NCBI GenBank assembly: GCA_037176905.1 | Contig: JBBBWG010011113.1 | Span: 23,660 to 87,659, forward strand | DNA length: 64,000 bases | DNA from: Azolla pinnata | Taxonomy: Eukaryota > Streptophyta > Polypodiopsida > Salviniales > Salviniaceae | Direction: 5' to 3' | In this document: positions 12,774 to 25,570 of the stretch, one piece after another | Layout of the letters: each line of letters starts with the position of its first letter | Numbering within the stretch: position 1 is the first letter of the stretch | Program-made: the position numbers and the translations under genes | The notes under the pieces: generated by a model | The model's database searches: none | What the model was told of the DNA's origin: nothing | Seen by the model: only the letters and a program-made list of their open reading frames with translations

Positions 12774-14375
12774 TATTGTGAAGCTTAAAACGCAAGGGCA
12801 AATTAAACTAGAATACTCGTGTGCCTTACTAAGAAAATCACGGTAGAGTTTCTCCCATCAATGACCATTTTTGGCAGGCTTAGGTATGATTCATGACAGA
12901 GAAGTTAGCTTTGGCATGTTGTCTTCCTGGAAAATTACAGAATTATTCTTATGTGCTTCGGGTATAGCCTCTCATTTAAGGCACTGTTTGAACAATGTAA
13001 CTGTACTAAAATAAGCTATATGAAATAAAGTTTTTATATTTTTCGGGCTAGATTGTGGTTCTATTCCTTACATATATTCATCAAGGGTCTGTGATAGAGA
13101 CGTAGCCTCACCATGTTTGGTGCAGGGAGAAATGACAGTACATACTTTGAGGCTCTTCTTCTTTAGCTTCTATTACAAGGCTTTATGTGAATGATGTGAT
13201 TCTATTAAAGTAAGCAAGACTGTATTTGAACTATGACTGCTCTAAAATAAGATTGTGTAATATTAAGGCTGGATTTTTATTCCATGTATATTTGGAGCTG
13301 AACTGCTTGTGAGCTGCTTGTGAACACTACAAGAACTCAGTCACCGCACACTTGGGGTAACTCGAAATGAGATTACACTCTCAACACAAAGTGCCTGAAG
13401 GTGTTATGGGAGTGTGTGGAGATATATGCGAGTTTGCTGAATGATCATCTCTGTTCCTTGTTTATAAGCATCGGAGAACCCAACAATTCATGACTCAGCT
13501 TGATATTGGACGCAGTAAGAAAATATAGGGGAGGAATATGTTTGCATGTGATTTAGAAATATCAAGAGCTAACTAATTTCAGAGTGGCAGTGATATAATT
13601 GCTGTTCGAATGTGGTACCTATGTTGCTCATGAAGGGAGTGTGATTGATATTGCTCTCTACAGCGTTTTGCTTTTATTTTCCATTTCTCTGTGTACATTT
13701 GTTAGCAATTTCATTTTTAATTAGTGTTGGATCTCTGCAATCTTTACCATCTTGCAAAGCATGTAGGTTCAACCTTAACAAGACAAATTGCAGCATAGTA
13801 GGTTTGCTTTGTACATCTGTGCTTCAGATTCCTTTCAAACTCCTATGCTAAATATCCAGCGGAAAAAATCAACAATTTAATTTGTGGGGTTTTTGAGTTT
13901 CAAAAGGGATCTGTGGTGCACGGTAGGGCTTCTTACAAAGTCCAAATTTCCTTACTTTGTAGGTCATATAACTTGAAGTGATTCTTCTTAATATTCTTAA
14001 TTAATTACATTGAACTGCATTGATAAAATAATTCAATTAGACATTGAACTGCATAATACCCATCAGAATATTCAGTTTCAGTTTCTTCAGTGACTTGATA
14101 CAACATAAATTCTGCAGTGTGAATTTATAATATCAGGCCATGAAATTACATGTGAAGCAGGTTGTATTTGGGCAGTATCTTGTTTGTGTAACGTGAGCAT
14201 GTGCAATGGTTCATTTTTAATAGTAACTGCTCAGTTTTTAATATTAATGATGAAGGGTCTGCTGGATACTTACGGAAATTGGAGTAAGGAATGTTGATAA
14301 ATGTGTATGTGTCAGAGCTTTCTTTTAAGTTGTCATCTTTGTTTTTTATCCATTCATTTCCTCATCTATTGGGTT
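12774..14375. other. intergenic between convergent MZM1 and SBT2 genes
   Basis: The two genes converge here, so both 3' UTRs should lie in this stretch. It is AT-rich. Short open frames (for example near 13645) have no family features and I do not call them. I see no repeat or RNA gene. Confidence 0.5.
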
Positions 14376-17300
14376 TTAGACTTCGCTGTACTGATGCTTT
14401 GTGTCCCTGAGTTTTTGAGGCAAAGACAATGTACTGATGCGTATCATGTTGACAATGGAGACAGGAACATGAGCTGTATGACCATTGTTACCAGAGAGAA
14501 ACAAATGCCCAAATCTGGGGCTTTCACTTGTTTGAGTTGGAGTGATGGAGATGGAGAGCGCTTGTGTGTTGTTGGGTGCCAATGTAAATCGCATCGGATC
14601 AATTGTTATTTTCACCCCTTCAGGCTCCATGATTTTTACTTGGTAGGTTTCAGATTCAGATGCGATGTTGAGGACCTTCCGGGGGACTATTCGATTACCT
14701 GTCAAGTTTGCTATGGTAATGGATGGTAGGTTGAGGTCACTGCCACTGTCGTTTGATAGGCTGCTAGCACATGCCACACCTGTAGTATTTTGAACCACAT
14801 CCACAGCTCCTGATATGGTGCACAAAAAATCCACATAATCGTAGAAGTCTGGATACAATGAACATAAAGCTTCAGTATAGCAATTATGTCAATTCACAAA
14901 TTAAAAATTTGGAAGCATATCTTCAGGTTTGGAGCCAGCTGAAATCATTGATCGTGAAAAATAGCTAAACGTTTTCTGGAATCTTGAAAATAGTCCCATC
15001 TGTTTTACTCCTATGCATTGAGAAGCAATAATTGAAGAACAGAGGACAATGATGAAATATAGATACCTGCTTTGAACACAATCCCTGGATCCACAGCACC
15101 GGTAGCATTCACAGCACCCCCTCCAAAATCAAATGGTGTTGCAGGCCCCAATGCAATGGTGGTGTTAGAGAAGGGATTTTGGGCAAGCAATGGCTGACCA
15201 TCGCGATCTATGATAAAAGCAGTAGTTGTCAATGCAGAAGACACTGCTGCAGGGTTGAATGTGGGGTTTGTTTGCTTGACTAATGCAGCAATGCCTGCAA
15301 TGTGAGGAGTGGCCATGCTTGTCCCACTAATCATTGCAAATTTTTGACCTGTGGATTTGTAGTATATAATTATACTCAAACACCAAAAGTAGCAGTGCTT
15401 GCATCATACATTGAAATCAGCATTTAAACATTGAATTTGTAACGCTCTGAAAATATATGAGCCCAGCGCCATTCATGACCTGATATATTTTCAGAACGAG
15501 GACTTGTCATTCAGAGAGAGAAGCACTAGGCTGACCTTGAAATTCTATAGATCCTGCCCCAATACTGGACCAAGCTGCCCATATCATGCTACCAGGGGCC
15601 ATGACATTTGGCTTTAAAACATCACCTACCTGAAGTTTTGCATTTGTGATATCAGGCCCTCGGGATGAGAAGCTTGCAACTATTTGGCCGTTATTACTGA
15701 ATTGGGCTTTTGCCCCCCCCAGGAGTTTTGCAGTCGCAGTGAAATTGGGTTTACTTGCATAGTAATCCAAAACAATCTGCAATATGTGATGCAAATGAGC
15801 TTCATTGATTTTCTGGGAATTGAAGAATGCTATTTAACAGGATGGACTGGAAACAATGTTTTGAATGAAGGATGGAAATCATAGATCCGTATGACCATGA
15901 AGAAGATATACATATTTCACTCATATAAATTTCTATAAATTTTTGGAGGGTTGAAGAATATAAGATTTCTTTGATCTTTTGAATGTGGGTATTTCAGAAT
16001 ATTGTCAATTACGGTTTATTGCATCATTCAATTGAATATTAGTTGGGATCATGGAGAAAGCAACTTATAACCTCAGACATCTCTGTTATGGCTTGTTGAA
16101 GTCCAGAAATCCCATAATGCTGTATTAGTAATCATTTTACTTGAAATAGCAATCAATGTATGGTGTAGTGTGAACAAAAGGTAGGTCTGCTAGCTAAGAT
16201 GGATAAAATACATCTATTAAATCTATTAGGTGGGTAACATTATTATACAGTTCCGAGTTCTTCATGCAAGGGGGTTCTAAGCAATTTTACCTTAGAGGCA
16301 TTTGAGGCCAATACTATTATTGCTGGCACAGAGAATGGAGCATCTGGAATATTGATGCCTCTCAGATCCATGGTTGTCGTCATCACCACACCCACAGCAG
16401 ATAAATTTTTAATTGTATCCATAACATTGTTGAATGTAGATATTCCAAAGAGGAAATTTAAGCTGTATCTGCAGATTAATAATTTTCCTTGTACCATCTC
16501 CTGATCGAGAATGTTTGCATTCTGGCATTCATCGTCATTTTGTGCAGTACTGTGATTGTGGTTCAAGAAGGCATCTGTAGCTAGAATGAGGTTGTACATA
16601 TTGTCTCCAGGAGTGCCAGCTGTGAATAAATATTCTGTGATTATTATGCTACTGACAATGACCAAATCCATTGTTGCCATGAAATATCACACACAGCTTT
16701 TAGACATTTTCCAAGGAAAGGGCCAACATTTCTGCATGTTTCCCACGTTGTGTTTGTATAGTTGGTATTCTCCACCATGTTTCCTGCATTATGTGATTGT
16801 GGGAACTATTGTGGGAAAATGTCAAGGACTTGTGTACCATCTCCTTATGACCTACTCTTTTTCTAAGATGCGAGGGGAGAGAGGGGTGATAGCTTTAGCT
16901 TACTTGCAATGCCAATGCCTCGGATGGTTACATTGTTGCCAAGAACCATAGAGTTCGGGTAGGTCCTGTCAGTAACACTTGCAGCAACGGAGCATATCCA
17001 TGGGCTGAAAGACCGAATCGACAGAGGATTCGGGCCTGAATTCCCTGCAGCTTGTGCAATAAATACTCCTGCTCGGCTTGCTGACAGCATGGCCATATCA
17101 AAGACGCTCAGATATGTTGCGACTCCTGGTGGTGTGCCACTCGGACTAATGGACAAGCTTAAAATGTCCACATTGTCTTTGACAGCCTGTTTTCATGTTG
17201 CAAACTCAGCAACCATGACAAATTTTCATACAAAGAGTTGTAATGTCTTCAAGACACAAAATGAAATGTAACCATGGAAATGCACGCTACCACACCTGTT

Positions 17301-19211
17301 CAATTGCAGCGACGACATCAGATATAAAGCCTCCAAATTCTCTATATAAAGCTTTGTAAACTGCAATACTATATACCATATAGAAACAAACCATATGGCA
17401 CTAATAGAAAATGAGTATTTTCTTTGTTCATTCCACTACAACAGTATAGGAAAGGTGGATCTTATACATACTGAGCCCTAGGTGCCATGCCACTAGCAAA
17501 GCCAAAGCTTAAACCATCCACCAAGACTTCAACTCCATTATTTCCAGCTGCTGTTGAAGCTGTATGACTGCAAATAAACATACACAAGCATGAAGAGCTA
17601 ATGTTAACTTTTAGGATTGTTGTTTACATTGAACACTGGATTAACTTGAACGAGCAGTATAGCCATCTGTTTACGTACAATTTTGGATGGGCATATTTCA
17701 GATGATATAAACTTCCAGTTCAATGTGTTGATCATATTAGATGAAACTCCGGGGGGGGGGGGGGTAATCTCTAGACCATAGCTATGCAAAAATTCTTGGA
17801 CAATATAATGGACGACAATGAATGAGTATAATAGGGAGCACTCACGTGCCATGGCCATCAGCATCTAGAGGTGATGCAAAGTCAATGTTGGGATTGAATC
17901 GTCCACTCGCAATCGCAGCTGCTGCAAAGTGCTGGGCTCCCACAAGCTTGCGATTGCAAGAGCCTTGAGGGAATTCCGTCGCAACTTCACAAGTCCCTTG
18001 ATAACGTGTCGCGGTAGGATATGGAGTGGTGGTGTTGTCAAAGAAGCTAGGGTGGGTTGGGTCAATGCCAGTGTCAACAAACCCAATCACAATACCCTCC
18101 CCGGCATTCATGGTACCACCCACAGCTTTCCATGCCCCATCAGGTAGGCCTAAATAAGATGGGGTATATGTTGTTTGCTTCTGCATTATGCTGTCCCTTT
18201 CGGTGAGCAATACCTCGTCCCTCTGCTCTAGAATGGAAGCCTATCACAAGCTATTACAAATTGGTTATAACAGGTCCAAATACGTGATGCGGATGCACTT
18301 CCCCTTACATTTGCATCAGAGATTATAACTACAAACAGGAATGGATAAATGTGCTGGTCTAGGTGCTGTAGTGGTGAATCGGGTGCTTATGTTGCAGTGC
18401 TATGATCCGTATCAAACCAAAAAAGAAATACGTTTCTCTACAGATATATCTGAGCTTTTGCAGATGATTCAAGGCCCACACACCAAGCATCTACTAATCT
18501 GAAGTTGTGCAGATCATGAACAATAGCACAAAGACATCAAAATTCTCAGTTTGCATCGAATGGTTTGAGATGGTAGCGTTCAAAAAGTTTGTATATTATC
18601 AAGTAGCTCAGCAAATTGTACCTGTTCCTCAGTGAGGAGAGCAGCAAAGGCATTGATGAGGTGAGTGTAGCTGTACAGCTTCCGGTAGGTCGTAGGTGCT
18701 AAAGCATCTTCGAGCAGGGCATCATGAGAGGAAACCAAGCTGGAAGCATAAGCAGACTGGCTGCAGAAGAAGAAGAAACAAAACCCACGTTTTGAGCACC
18801 CAATCTAAAACGCGCGTGGTGATGGATCACCCCGACAATCATCTCGAAGCAAAACACCATCATCATGATCGACGAGAGATGCAGAACACAAAGACACAGA
18901 ATCAAAATCGGAAAAAGAAAGAAAAGAAACCCATCATTCAGATTGTGGGCGGAGAAGAAAGGAGAGAAGAAAGACCCGGGCGTGTAGGCATAGCCGCCAT
19001 GGCTCCGCAGATCCTCGTGCTCGTCGCGGCCGAACAAGTGGACCACGGGCGGCTGATTGAGCAGGACAATGTAGACATGCAGCGAATCTGCAGCTGCCCA
19101 AGTGCAAATCCTCGGCGATGCTGCAGGGAAGCAGGTGATGTGAAGCAGGAGAGCAGAGGAGAGGAGCATGGTGGTTCTGCTGCTGAGGGGAAATGGCATG
19201 TTGGGCAGCAT
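14376..19211 (-). CDS. subtilisin-like serine protease, SBT2 subfamily
   Basis: A secreted plant subtilase (peptidase S8). Ten exons in transcript order: 19211-18976, 18760-18622, 18240-17846, 17567-17472, 17368-17296, 17186-16904, 16619-16291, 15776-15536, 15348-15067, 14848-14376. They sum to 2547 nt and 848 residues. The order is signal peptide, I9 propeptide (about 35-125), then the catalytic domain. It contains Asp181 (VDTGID), His255 (GHGTHTAS), Asn362 (AAGNSGP) and Ser608 (SGTSMATPH), so all catalytic residues are present. A protease-associated insertion is encoded around exon 7, and a fibronectin-like C-terminal domain follows. The GVFIAQAAGNSGPNP and SFSPW segments resemble SBT2.5. 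The start is uncertain: Met1 is at 19211, but Met15 at 19169 (MLLSSALLL) would give a cleaner signal peptide. The first donor is non-canonical around GT (GG|GTCTTT) but is the only phase-compatible one I found. Confidence 0.88.
17751..17764 (+). repeat. 14-base G homopolymer in SBT2 intron 3
   Basis: A run of 14 G on the plus strand (C on the coding strand) lies in the intron between exons 3 and 4. Its length may be inaccurate. Confidence 0.9.
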
Positions 19212-19459
19212 TCTTCACAACTTTGAACTTCCTCCAAATTCTGTTCTATGAAGTATGTATCAAGAACATAATATATATATATACATATATATATGTACAG
19301 TATACATACATAGATAGACATGAGATGAAGGGCTTGCTTAGTATGATAGATTTTTTTGTTCTTGCTTTAGCAACAAAGAAGAGGAGTTCCTTCCATTTTT
19401 TACCTTCAAAGGCTGGACTCTTGGAGTGCACTGATAGATAGATTAGATATAGATAGATG

Positions 19460-19460
19460 G

Positions 19461-19537
<77 letters not shown>
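19460..19537 (+). repeat. (TA)n-(AG)n compound microsatellite
   Basis: About 20 bases of TA repeats are followed by about 58 bases of AG repeats with one interruption. It lies about 250-325 bp upstream of the SBT2 start, so it is in that gene's promoter. Confidence 0.95.
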
Positions 19538-20233
19538 TGGTTGATAATGCTCAAGAACATGCCCCAAACTAACGACGTAAATTCGTTTCCCTGCACGCTC
19601 CTCTAGCTGACATCCTTGTCTCTATGAGAAACAATGTCTCCATGTCTGCTACAGAGTTGTCCAGGAGAGCAATGGCTTCAGCTCTGAGTGAATGGTGAGG
19701 TGGGTGGCATGACTAGCTCTCGAGCAATCATTTGAGCCGACGCTTGCATCAATGAGCTTCTAGTTTGATTGTTTGCCGCCAGTTTGCAAATAGCTAGAGC
19801 CCTACTTATGTTTAGCTTCTCAATCGCTAGAGAATCAGAACGTTTTGGATTGTTGTTCAAGTGAGTAGGATTGTCATAGGTTGTCCATGAACTGCTCGAT
19901 GATGAACAAGAATGACTTCGTCGTACTCTTCATGGTCGGAAATTCTGTTTGGCAGCTCATGTATAAGTGACATATCTACACCTCTTAACTGCCATGGGCT
20001 TCTTTCGTCAATATGAGAGTGATCTCATTGTACCACCGCTGATAAACTCCCCCGCAAATCTTCGAAATTTAACCAAAATGTCCAATGATCATAGTAGTAT
20101 GGTATCCGGTGGATACTTACATTTAGTACCATGTGCTCCAAACAGGTATTTGAGCTTACATTGATGTTCAAACAACTTGTCCCATCAAAACATTGTATTT
20201 CACCTCTTATATGCTGGATTTGAGATCGTACCA

Positions 20234-20505
20234 CTCTATTCCAAATCAAAACAATGTTTATTCAAAAGAATCTTCACCTCCACATGTACTTCCCTTAGTA
20301 TTATTAAACGTGGCATCCAAAAGCCACAAAACCAAAGTTCATGTATGTTGCTAGCGATTCGCATCACGACTCTATTCCAAACCAAAACAATGTTTATTCA
20401 AAAGAATCTTCCGCCGCATGTACTTCCCCTTAGTATTATTAAAAGTGGCATCCAAAAGCCACAAAAACCAAAGTTCATGTATGTTGCTAGCGATTCGCAC
20501 CACGA
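20234..20505 (+). repeat. 136-bp direct tandem duplication
   Basis: Two adjacent copies, 20234-20369 and 20370-20505, both start CTCTATTCCAAA and end with GATTCGCA[T/C]CACGA. They differ at only a few positions and by small indels. The unit has no coding potential that I can see. It lies about 140 bp beyond the stop codon of the RETICULATA-related gene. Confidence 0.9.
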
Positions 20506-20645
20506 AACAGATATCGATCAGTGAATGAAATATCAAGGATCGACGTGGCTATACAGAAGGAGATGCTTACACATACCAAATCATTAGAAAAGGATCCGAT
20601 AACATGCAAAGCAAGAATGGCCGACTTCGAGAGTACTCAGCATCT

Positions 20646-22849
20646 TCACTCTCGAATCTTTTGGACGCCGACAAACCGTGCATAGTCCACCCACCTAAAT
20701 ATAAGACCAGAAAAGGGAATACCCAATAGTAAGCTAAGCATGCAAAAGAGAGTGCAAGATGTCAAGGGAGCGAAGCCAACAATACTCACATTAAGGAGCC
20801 CAAAAATGTGTTCCCTGTTCTTACTGCAAAGCAAACTGCACTGAGTGCGAATTTCCTGTCATGCAGCCAGGGTTCCAGCATTCGCTGCTCTATAACTCCA
20901 GCAAGAAGTTGGTACCTATTACAAAGATAAACCCGGTTTCGTCAGAGTTTGTGCTCATTTAGGGCCGTGATTTCTCCAAGACAGTTTTGAAGCATGAGCT
21001 GCAATACCTCAAGTTGCTCGACACTGCCATGTATACACCGTATGCTAAACTTGTTGAGAGGACTGGCACATCCTCTGCAACCCCAGCAAAGTCCTTGTCG
21101 ATGGCTTTTCTTATAGCAATAAGGACATTTGTTGTTGCTGTTCCAACCTGTAACATTGAGATACGTTCAGAACATTATTAGGATCTGTATGCTCAATGGT
21201 GGATTTTCATTGTGGAAAGCGGAACTGACCAATGATGCAGATGTTCCAACCACCAACAGCTTTCCACCATTGCGCTGTGGAAAGAAAGCTCCTTCGAGTG
21301 AGAATTTATTTTGGAAATGTATGATTAGTAAAGTCCAAATCTTTACATACCACAATGGCTCCAATGCGTTGTAAAAGGGAGTATGAGGTTCCACGTAAGG
21401 CAATCTGTATAAATGTTGGACCATGGTATTAGTTCAATCTAATCCATATACGGTCTTGGAATCAACAGATGGATTCTATCTCAACCTGAAATGCATTGTC
21501 AGGGCATGAATGAAAGAACTTTGCAATTTGGCCCGCCTCTTTAGCAATTGGGCGCAAAGCCACAGTTGGTGCAGGAAGCCACACCAGCATGAAGTCCGCA
21601 ATTAATGCCATTATCTGAAATGTTTTTATAAACTTATCTCGTTGGGCAAATAAAACTATCAATTTTCAGCACGTACAAGTGCAAATCAACAATCACACAG
21701 ACAGAATCGGAATAGGAATGTAGAAATAACATGAGACACTTTAATCAGCATATAGGATTCGTGTTGCCACACTTAATGAGAAGTTCTACTTGCAAAAACA
21801 AAATAGATATCTTTCCTTCAAAAATACGAACAAGAACTGTAGAAAGCTTGAAACAATATACTAGGAGGTCCTTATGACAACCAAATCAACCATGAAAAGA
21901 TTTCTCGCAACTAAAAAGAGCAGACCAATAGTTTTACATTTATGTTTCTAATATACATAATCCTTTACAAAGAAAACGCCAAAACACATTTGTTTACCAC
22001 ATCGGCGAGCACAAAATCGAGTTCCTTTGAGAAATTATCTCCACGCTTACCCAACTCTGCTGCACTCTGGCACAATGATGACGAAAATGAGCCAGTTTCT
22101 TGCAAGGATATCATAGATATCTATCTGTATTTATATATACATATATACATATATATAATCAGAAAGGTAGATCTTTCAAAGAAGAGTATGTTAAATTATA
22201 CCTTTGTAAAGATGCCAACCCCACATTCGATTGCGACTTTCGTCAGGAAGAGGTCATCCGCAAGAAGCCTCTCTCTAAAACCTCCAAATTGCAGCAGCCA
22301 ACGGAAGAGCCCATTACTATAGAGCTCAAAGTATCGGCCTATGATTGGAGGGGGTATCTTCCCTTGTTGCACTGCAGCTGCCAAATCGGCAGGGAGATCA
22401 GCCATTACTTTTCCAAGACTAACCAGTTTTAGTATCGAGCCTATACGGTTTTTCTCAGAATCATTTTCTCCTGAACTGTCACTTCCATCTCCATCTCCAT
22501 CTCCACCACCTTTGCCATCACCGTTGCCATTGCCTACACCATCATCACCTCCATCATCACTTTCTAATAGTTCTGCTGCAGAATCTGCTGAGGTAGCACC
22601 ACCAGTGAGCTCAATCGTCTGAGGCATAATGCAGCCATATTCCCAAGCCATGTCTCCTTTTGCAAAGAATGAAACATCCGAAACAGGAAGCTGTGTTTTC
22701 TTTGTGCTTCTGCCATCGCCTAATGAGGCATGGGTGATTGGAAACTTGCAAGTTGCCTTTGGGAGTAACACATTGAAAGATGATGTCTGACTAGATGAGG
22801 ATATGCTTGTGAAAGCTGATAGTTGTACTGTCGTCAGATTGAGAGCCAT
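20646..22849 (-). CDS. RETICULATA-related (DUF3411) plastid envelope membrane protein
   Basis: A member of the plant DUF3411 family (RETICULATA, LCD1, RER proteins). These are plastid envelope proteins that influence leaf mesophyll development and chloroplast function; the biochemical role is unknown. Eight exons in transcript order: 22849-22202, 22066-21998, 21614-21486, 21404-21351, 21274-21230, 21147-21008, 20915-20790, 20694-20646. All are in phase, totalling 419 residues. The N-terminus is Ser/Thr-rich and fits a transit peptide. Residues about 97-130 form an Asp/Gly/Asn-rich low-complexity linker. The conserved domain follows (GRYFELYSNGLFRWLLQFGG), with hydrophobic segments ALIADFMLVWLPAPT and KLLVVGTSASL and the closing WVDYARFVGVQK. 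Exon 2 starts at TGCCAG|AGTGCA, because this keeps phase 0 and restores the family sequence SAAELGKRGDNF. Confidence 0.88.
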
Positions 22850-24266
22850 GAGTGATTAAGGAAGATTGATCCCTGATCACTCTAAAAGATACTGTGCTTT
22901 GAGCAGCATTAAACCTGCCGATGAGACAAAACATACACGTAATCAATTAGAAGAAACTGACTTCAAGATTCCAGTACAGTGTGATATTTCTTCCAACGTT
23001 GAAGAAGCCACAGAAAAAGGCTATATATGTTAGATTACCTAGAAGCGTAAGAGAGATATGATGAGCTGCTATCAAAATGGATTCTATTTTATATAACCAA
23101 ACATCCAGGTGTAAGTACAAGACACTTGAAGGAAATAGTTTTTTAGGATCAAATTGGAATACTATGATTCTTTCCAAACAGATCTAAGTACCATAGAGAG
23201 GTAGGCACAGACACAAAGAAAAATGATAAATAATGGAAACTGTGTTAAGAGAAACGTTGTAGACCTTCTGTCCTTTTGTCTTACCGTTCAAAGTTGAAGA
23301 AGGTAAGAAATTACTGTATCGGAGAATGCCATGGGGTGAAATCACGGTCATTTGTAGAAAGTCCAATAAACTTTGAACAGATTAGGATGAAATGAGGCAG
23401 ACAACCAAACATTCAAGACTGCGCTAACAAACGAGGTTTGCCTCCTAGAGTGAAAGAATACAAGAGAATTAAAGATATTACGGGTGAAAATCGAGGTAAT
23501 AGGATGGATTTCTGCAGATCTGGAAGCGGGAAAGCAGACAGACATAAAAAAAGAAGGAAAGACTTGCACTTGGACAGTTTTACTTCTTTATGCCATAGCC
23601 TGCCATCAACAGAAGAAGATCCACAAGCAAGGGGAAATGGAGATGGAGTGCGATGGAGTTAAACGACTCTACTCGGTACAATCCACCATTTGGTGACAAG
23701 TGGTGCAAAACGAAGATGCTGCTTGATCGTTAGCAACAGATCCGAAGACCTTACAGAGCAGCCATTCGATCTGAGATCCGTGAAATGGAAACACGTATCG
23801 TTCCGTTACCAAAGAAAGCCAGCATTTGGAGGTGGCCAAACGAGGATGAAATGCTGACAGATAGGGCGAAACGGAGTGCCGTGAAGCCAGCATTTGAGGT
23901 GATGGTGGGGGGGGGGGGGCTAGCGAGCAGTGATGGGGAGATCGAGCAATGCGAGGGAAGCCATGATCAAAGCAAGGATGCACGATGAGATGGAGAAAGA
24001 GAGGGAAGGAGGGAGGGAGAGAGAGAGAGAGGGAGAAGAACCTGGTAATTGTGTCGACGCTGCAGAGATGGAGAAGCCCAAGGTGTGGTGCCCGTCGTCT
24101 TTCCGCTTCAGCTTCAGCTTCAGCTTGGGGCACTGTGGAGATGGGAAGCCGGAACGGATGGTGGGGAAAGAGGGAGGGAAGGATCGATGGCTTTCTGACT
24201 GAAGAAGAGCCAGGAATCAGAAACCCATTGGCTCCTGAAGCCTTGGAAACAAAAGACTTATCTTTT

Positions 24267-24460
24267 CTCGTCTTCTTCTTCTTTCTTCTTCTTCTTCTTC
24301 TTCTTCTAGTTCTAGTTCTTCTTCTTCTTCTTCTTCTTCTTCTTCTTCTAGTTCTAGTTCTTCTTCTTCTTCTTCTTCTTCTTCTTCTAGTTCTAGTTCT
24401 ACTTCTTCTTCTTCTTCTTCTACTTCTTCTTCTACTTCTTCTTCTTCTTCTTCTTCAACT
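24267..24460 (+). repeat. (TTC)n microsatellite with TAGTTC interruptions
   Basis: About 190 bp of TTC triplets are broken at regular points by TTCTAGTTCTAG blocks and later by CTAC. The coding strand is pure pyrimidine over long stretches. Poly-leucine or similar peptides read from it are not genes. Confidence 0.95.
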
Positions 24461-25261
24461 TGTTCTTATATGTCTCATTTTGTTGTTGTTATAAGAACCT
24501 GCTGTTGTCACAAGAACAGAGTTCTGCGAGCTACGGAAGTTGCCCGAGTGATGAAGGCTTCCGGCTTCTGTAGTTTCCGACTGCGCCCGATCTTGCCGCA
24601 TTCGATGATTTTAATAGCAGCAGACCCGATTCAATGCCTTCAGTTGTGTGCGTTTTTTCGCATCTCTGCCTCGCGCGGGGGCGTCTGGGGCATCTGTGTT
24701 AATAGCAGTATCCTCTCTCGGCTCTCCCATGACCAGAAGAGCTGCGAAGCCCTCGTCATCCGTCGGTTGCCCTTTATCCCGCAAGCTGCATGTATTATTG
24801 TTGTTGTTGCTGTTGTTAAAATGCCTGCTCTTTTTTCCGCTGCGCCTCTGGGAGCACACCTGCTTTTGAATAGGCACCCCTTCGGCGCCGCATAAGGGAG
24901 GATGACTCGATGATTCGTCGAGGTGGTGTTGCCAGATTTCATATGCATGGCCCGATGTTAAAACCGTGGTGGGTGGTGGATTGGTTACACTCTTACTAGT
25001 TGTTATTGTACATGCATGAAGTGTGTTTTGGAGCTCGACCCAGTAGACATCGACGCACGCGTGGAGAGCATAAAACATGCTAAGGCACGGCCAATGCGGA
25101 GGGACAACTTGCGGTGTAAATGTGAAACCTTCGAAGCACGGGGAAAAGGTTTATCAGGCGAGTTAAGTGCACGGCTTGGATGCACAGTACAGGCAACACT
25201 ATGATCGTGAGGTCCTAACTCTGCCAACAGTTCAGTAAATCAATCGGCTTCAGTTCGTCGA

Positions 25262-25380
25262 GGGTTTCAAGGAAGCTAATGCAACGCTTCTGAAGTGGGT
25301 GGAATTGAACCCGAGACCTCACAACAATGTCGGGCTGATACCACTAGATTCGGCACACGAGTGCGTCGATCGAACGTAGC
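25262..25380 (-). mobile_element. tRNA-derived SINE-like fragment or retroelement primer-binding region
   Basis: Read on the minus strand, AGTGGTATCAG (25345-25335) is followed after 23 nt by GGTTCAATTCC (25311-25301). The second matches an RNA polymerase III B box (GWTCRANNC). Its spacing from the first fits a tRNA A/B-box pair, although the first is a poor A box. TGGTATCAG is also the usual start of a primer-binding site complementary to initiator tRNA-Met in Ty1/copia elements. No cloverleaf can be drawn, and I see neither LTR ends nor target duplications, so this is a remnant of uncertain class. Confidence 0.4.
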
Positions 25381-25570
25381 CAAGCTGCACTTTCTTCGGA
25401 TGGCTCCCACAACACATCTATCTAGTCTTTTGCACTAGATGGAGACAGAGAGAGCTCTTTGGATTCCGACGATTGCCGGTTGTTCTGGCAACATAACCGA
25501 TGTCAATCAAGATCGAGTATGTTCGGATCAGAGGAGGATCTGGAGAGGAGCGAAATCTCTACTCTGTGAT

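Larger units (their letters stand above)
19212..20645. other. SBT2 promoter and RETICULATA-related 3' flank
   Basis: This non-coding stretch separates two genes on the minus strand. It holds a TA-rich tract (about 19268-19298), a compound (TA)n(AG)n microsatellite at 19460-19537, and a 136-bp tandem duplication at 20234-20505. I find no credible open reading frame. Confidence 0.6.

Noticed and set aside
18696-19226. Plus-strand frame opposite the subtilase first exon
   Set aside because: Shadow of the minus-strand signal peptide/propeptide exon and intron 1.
23985-24494. Long plus-strand frame rich in Leu/Val/Phe
   Set aside because: It is the TTC microsatellite translated in one frame; there is no start context, splice support or family.
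24470-24895. Plus-strand frame of 141 codons
   Set aside because: No family features, unlike any plant protein I know, and overlapped by equally long minus-strand frames.
25301-25345. Intact tRNA gene
   Set aside because: Only box-like motifs are present; no acceptor stem or cloverleaf can be formed.
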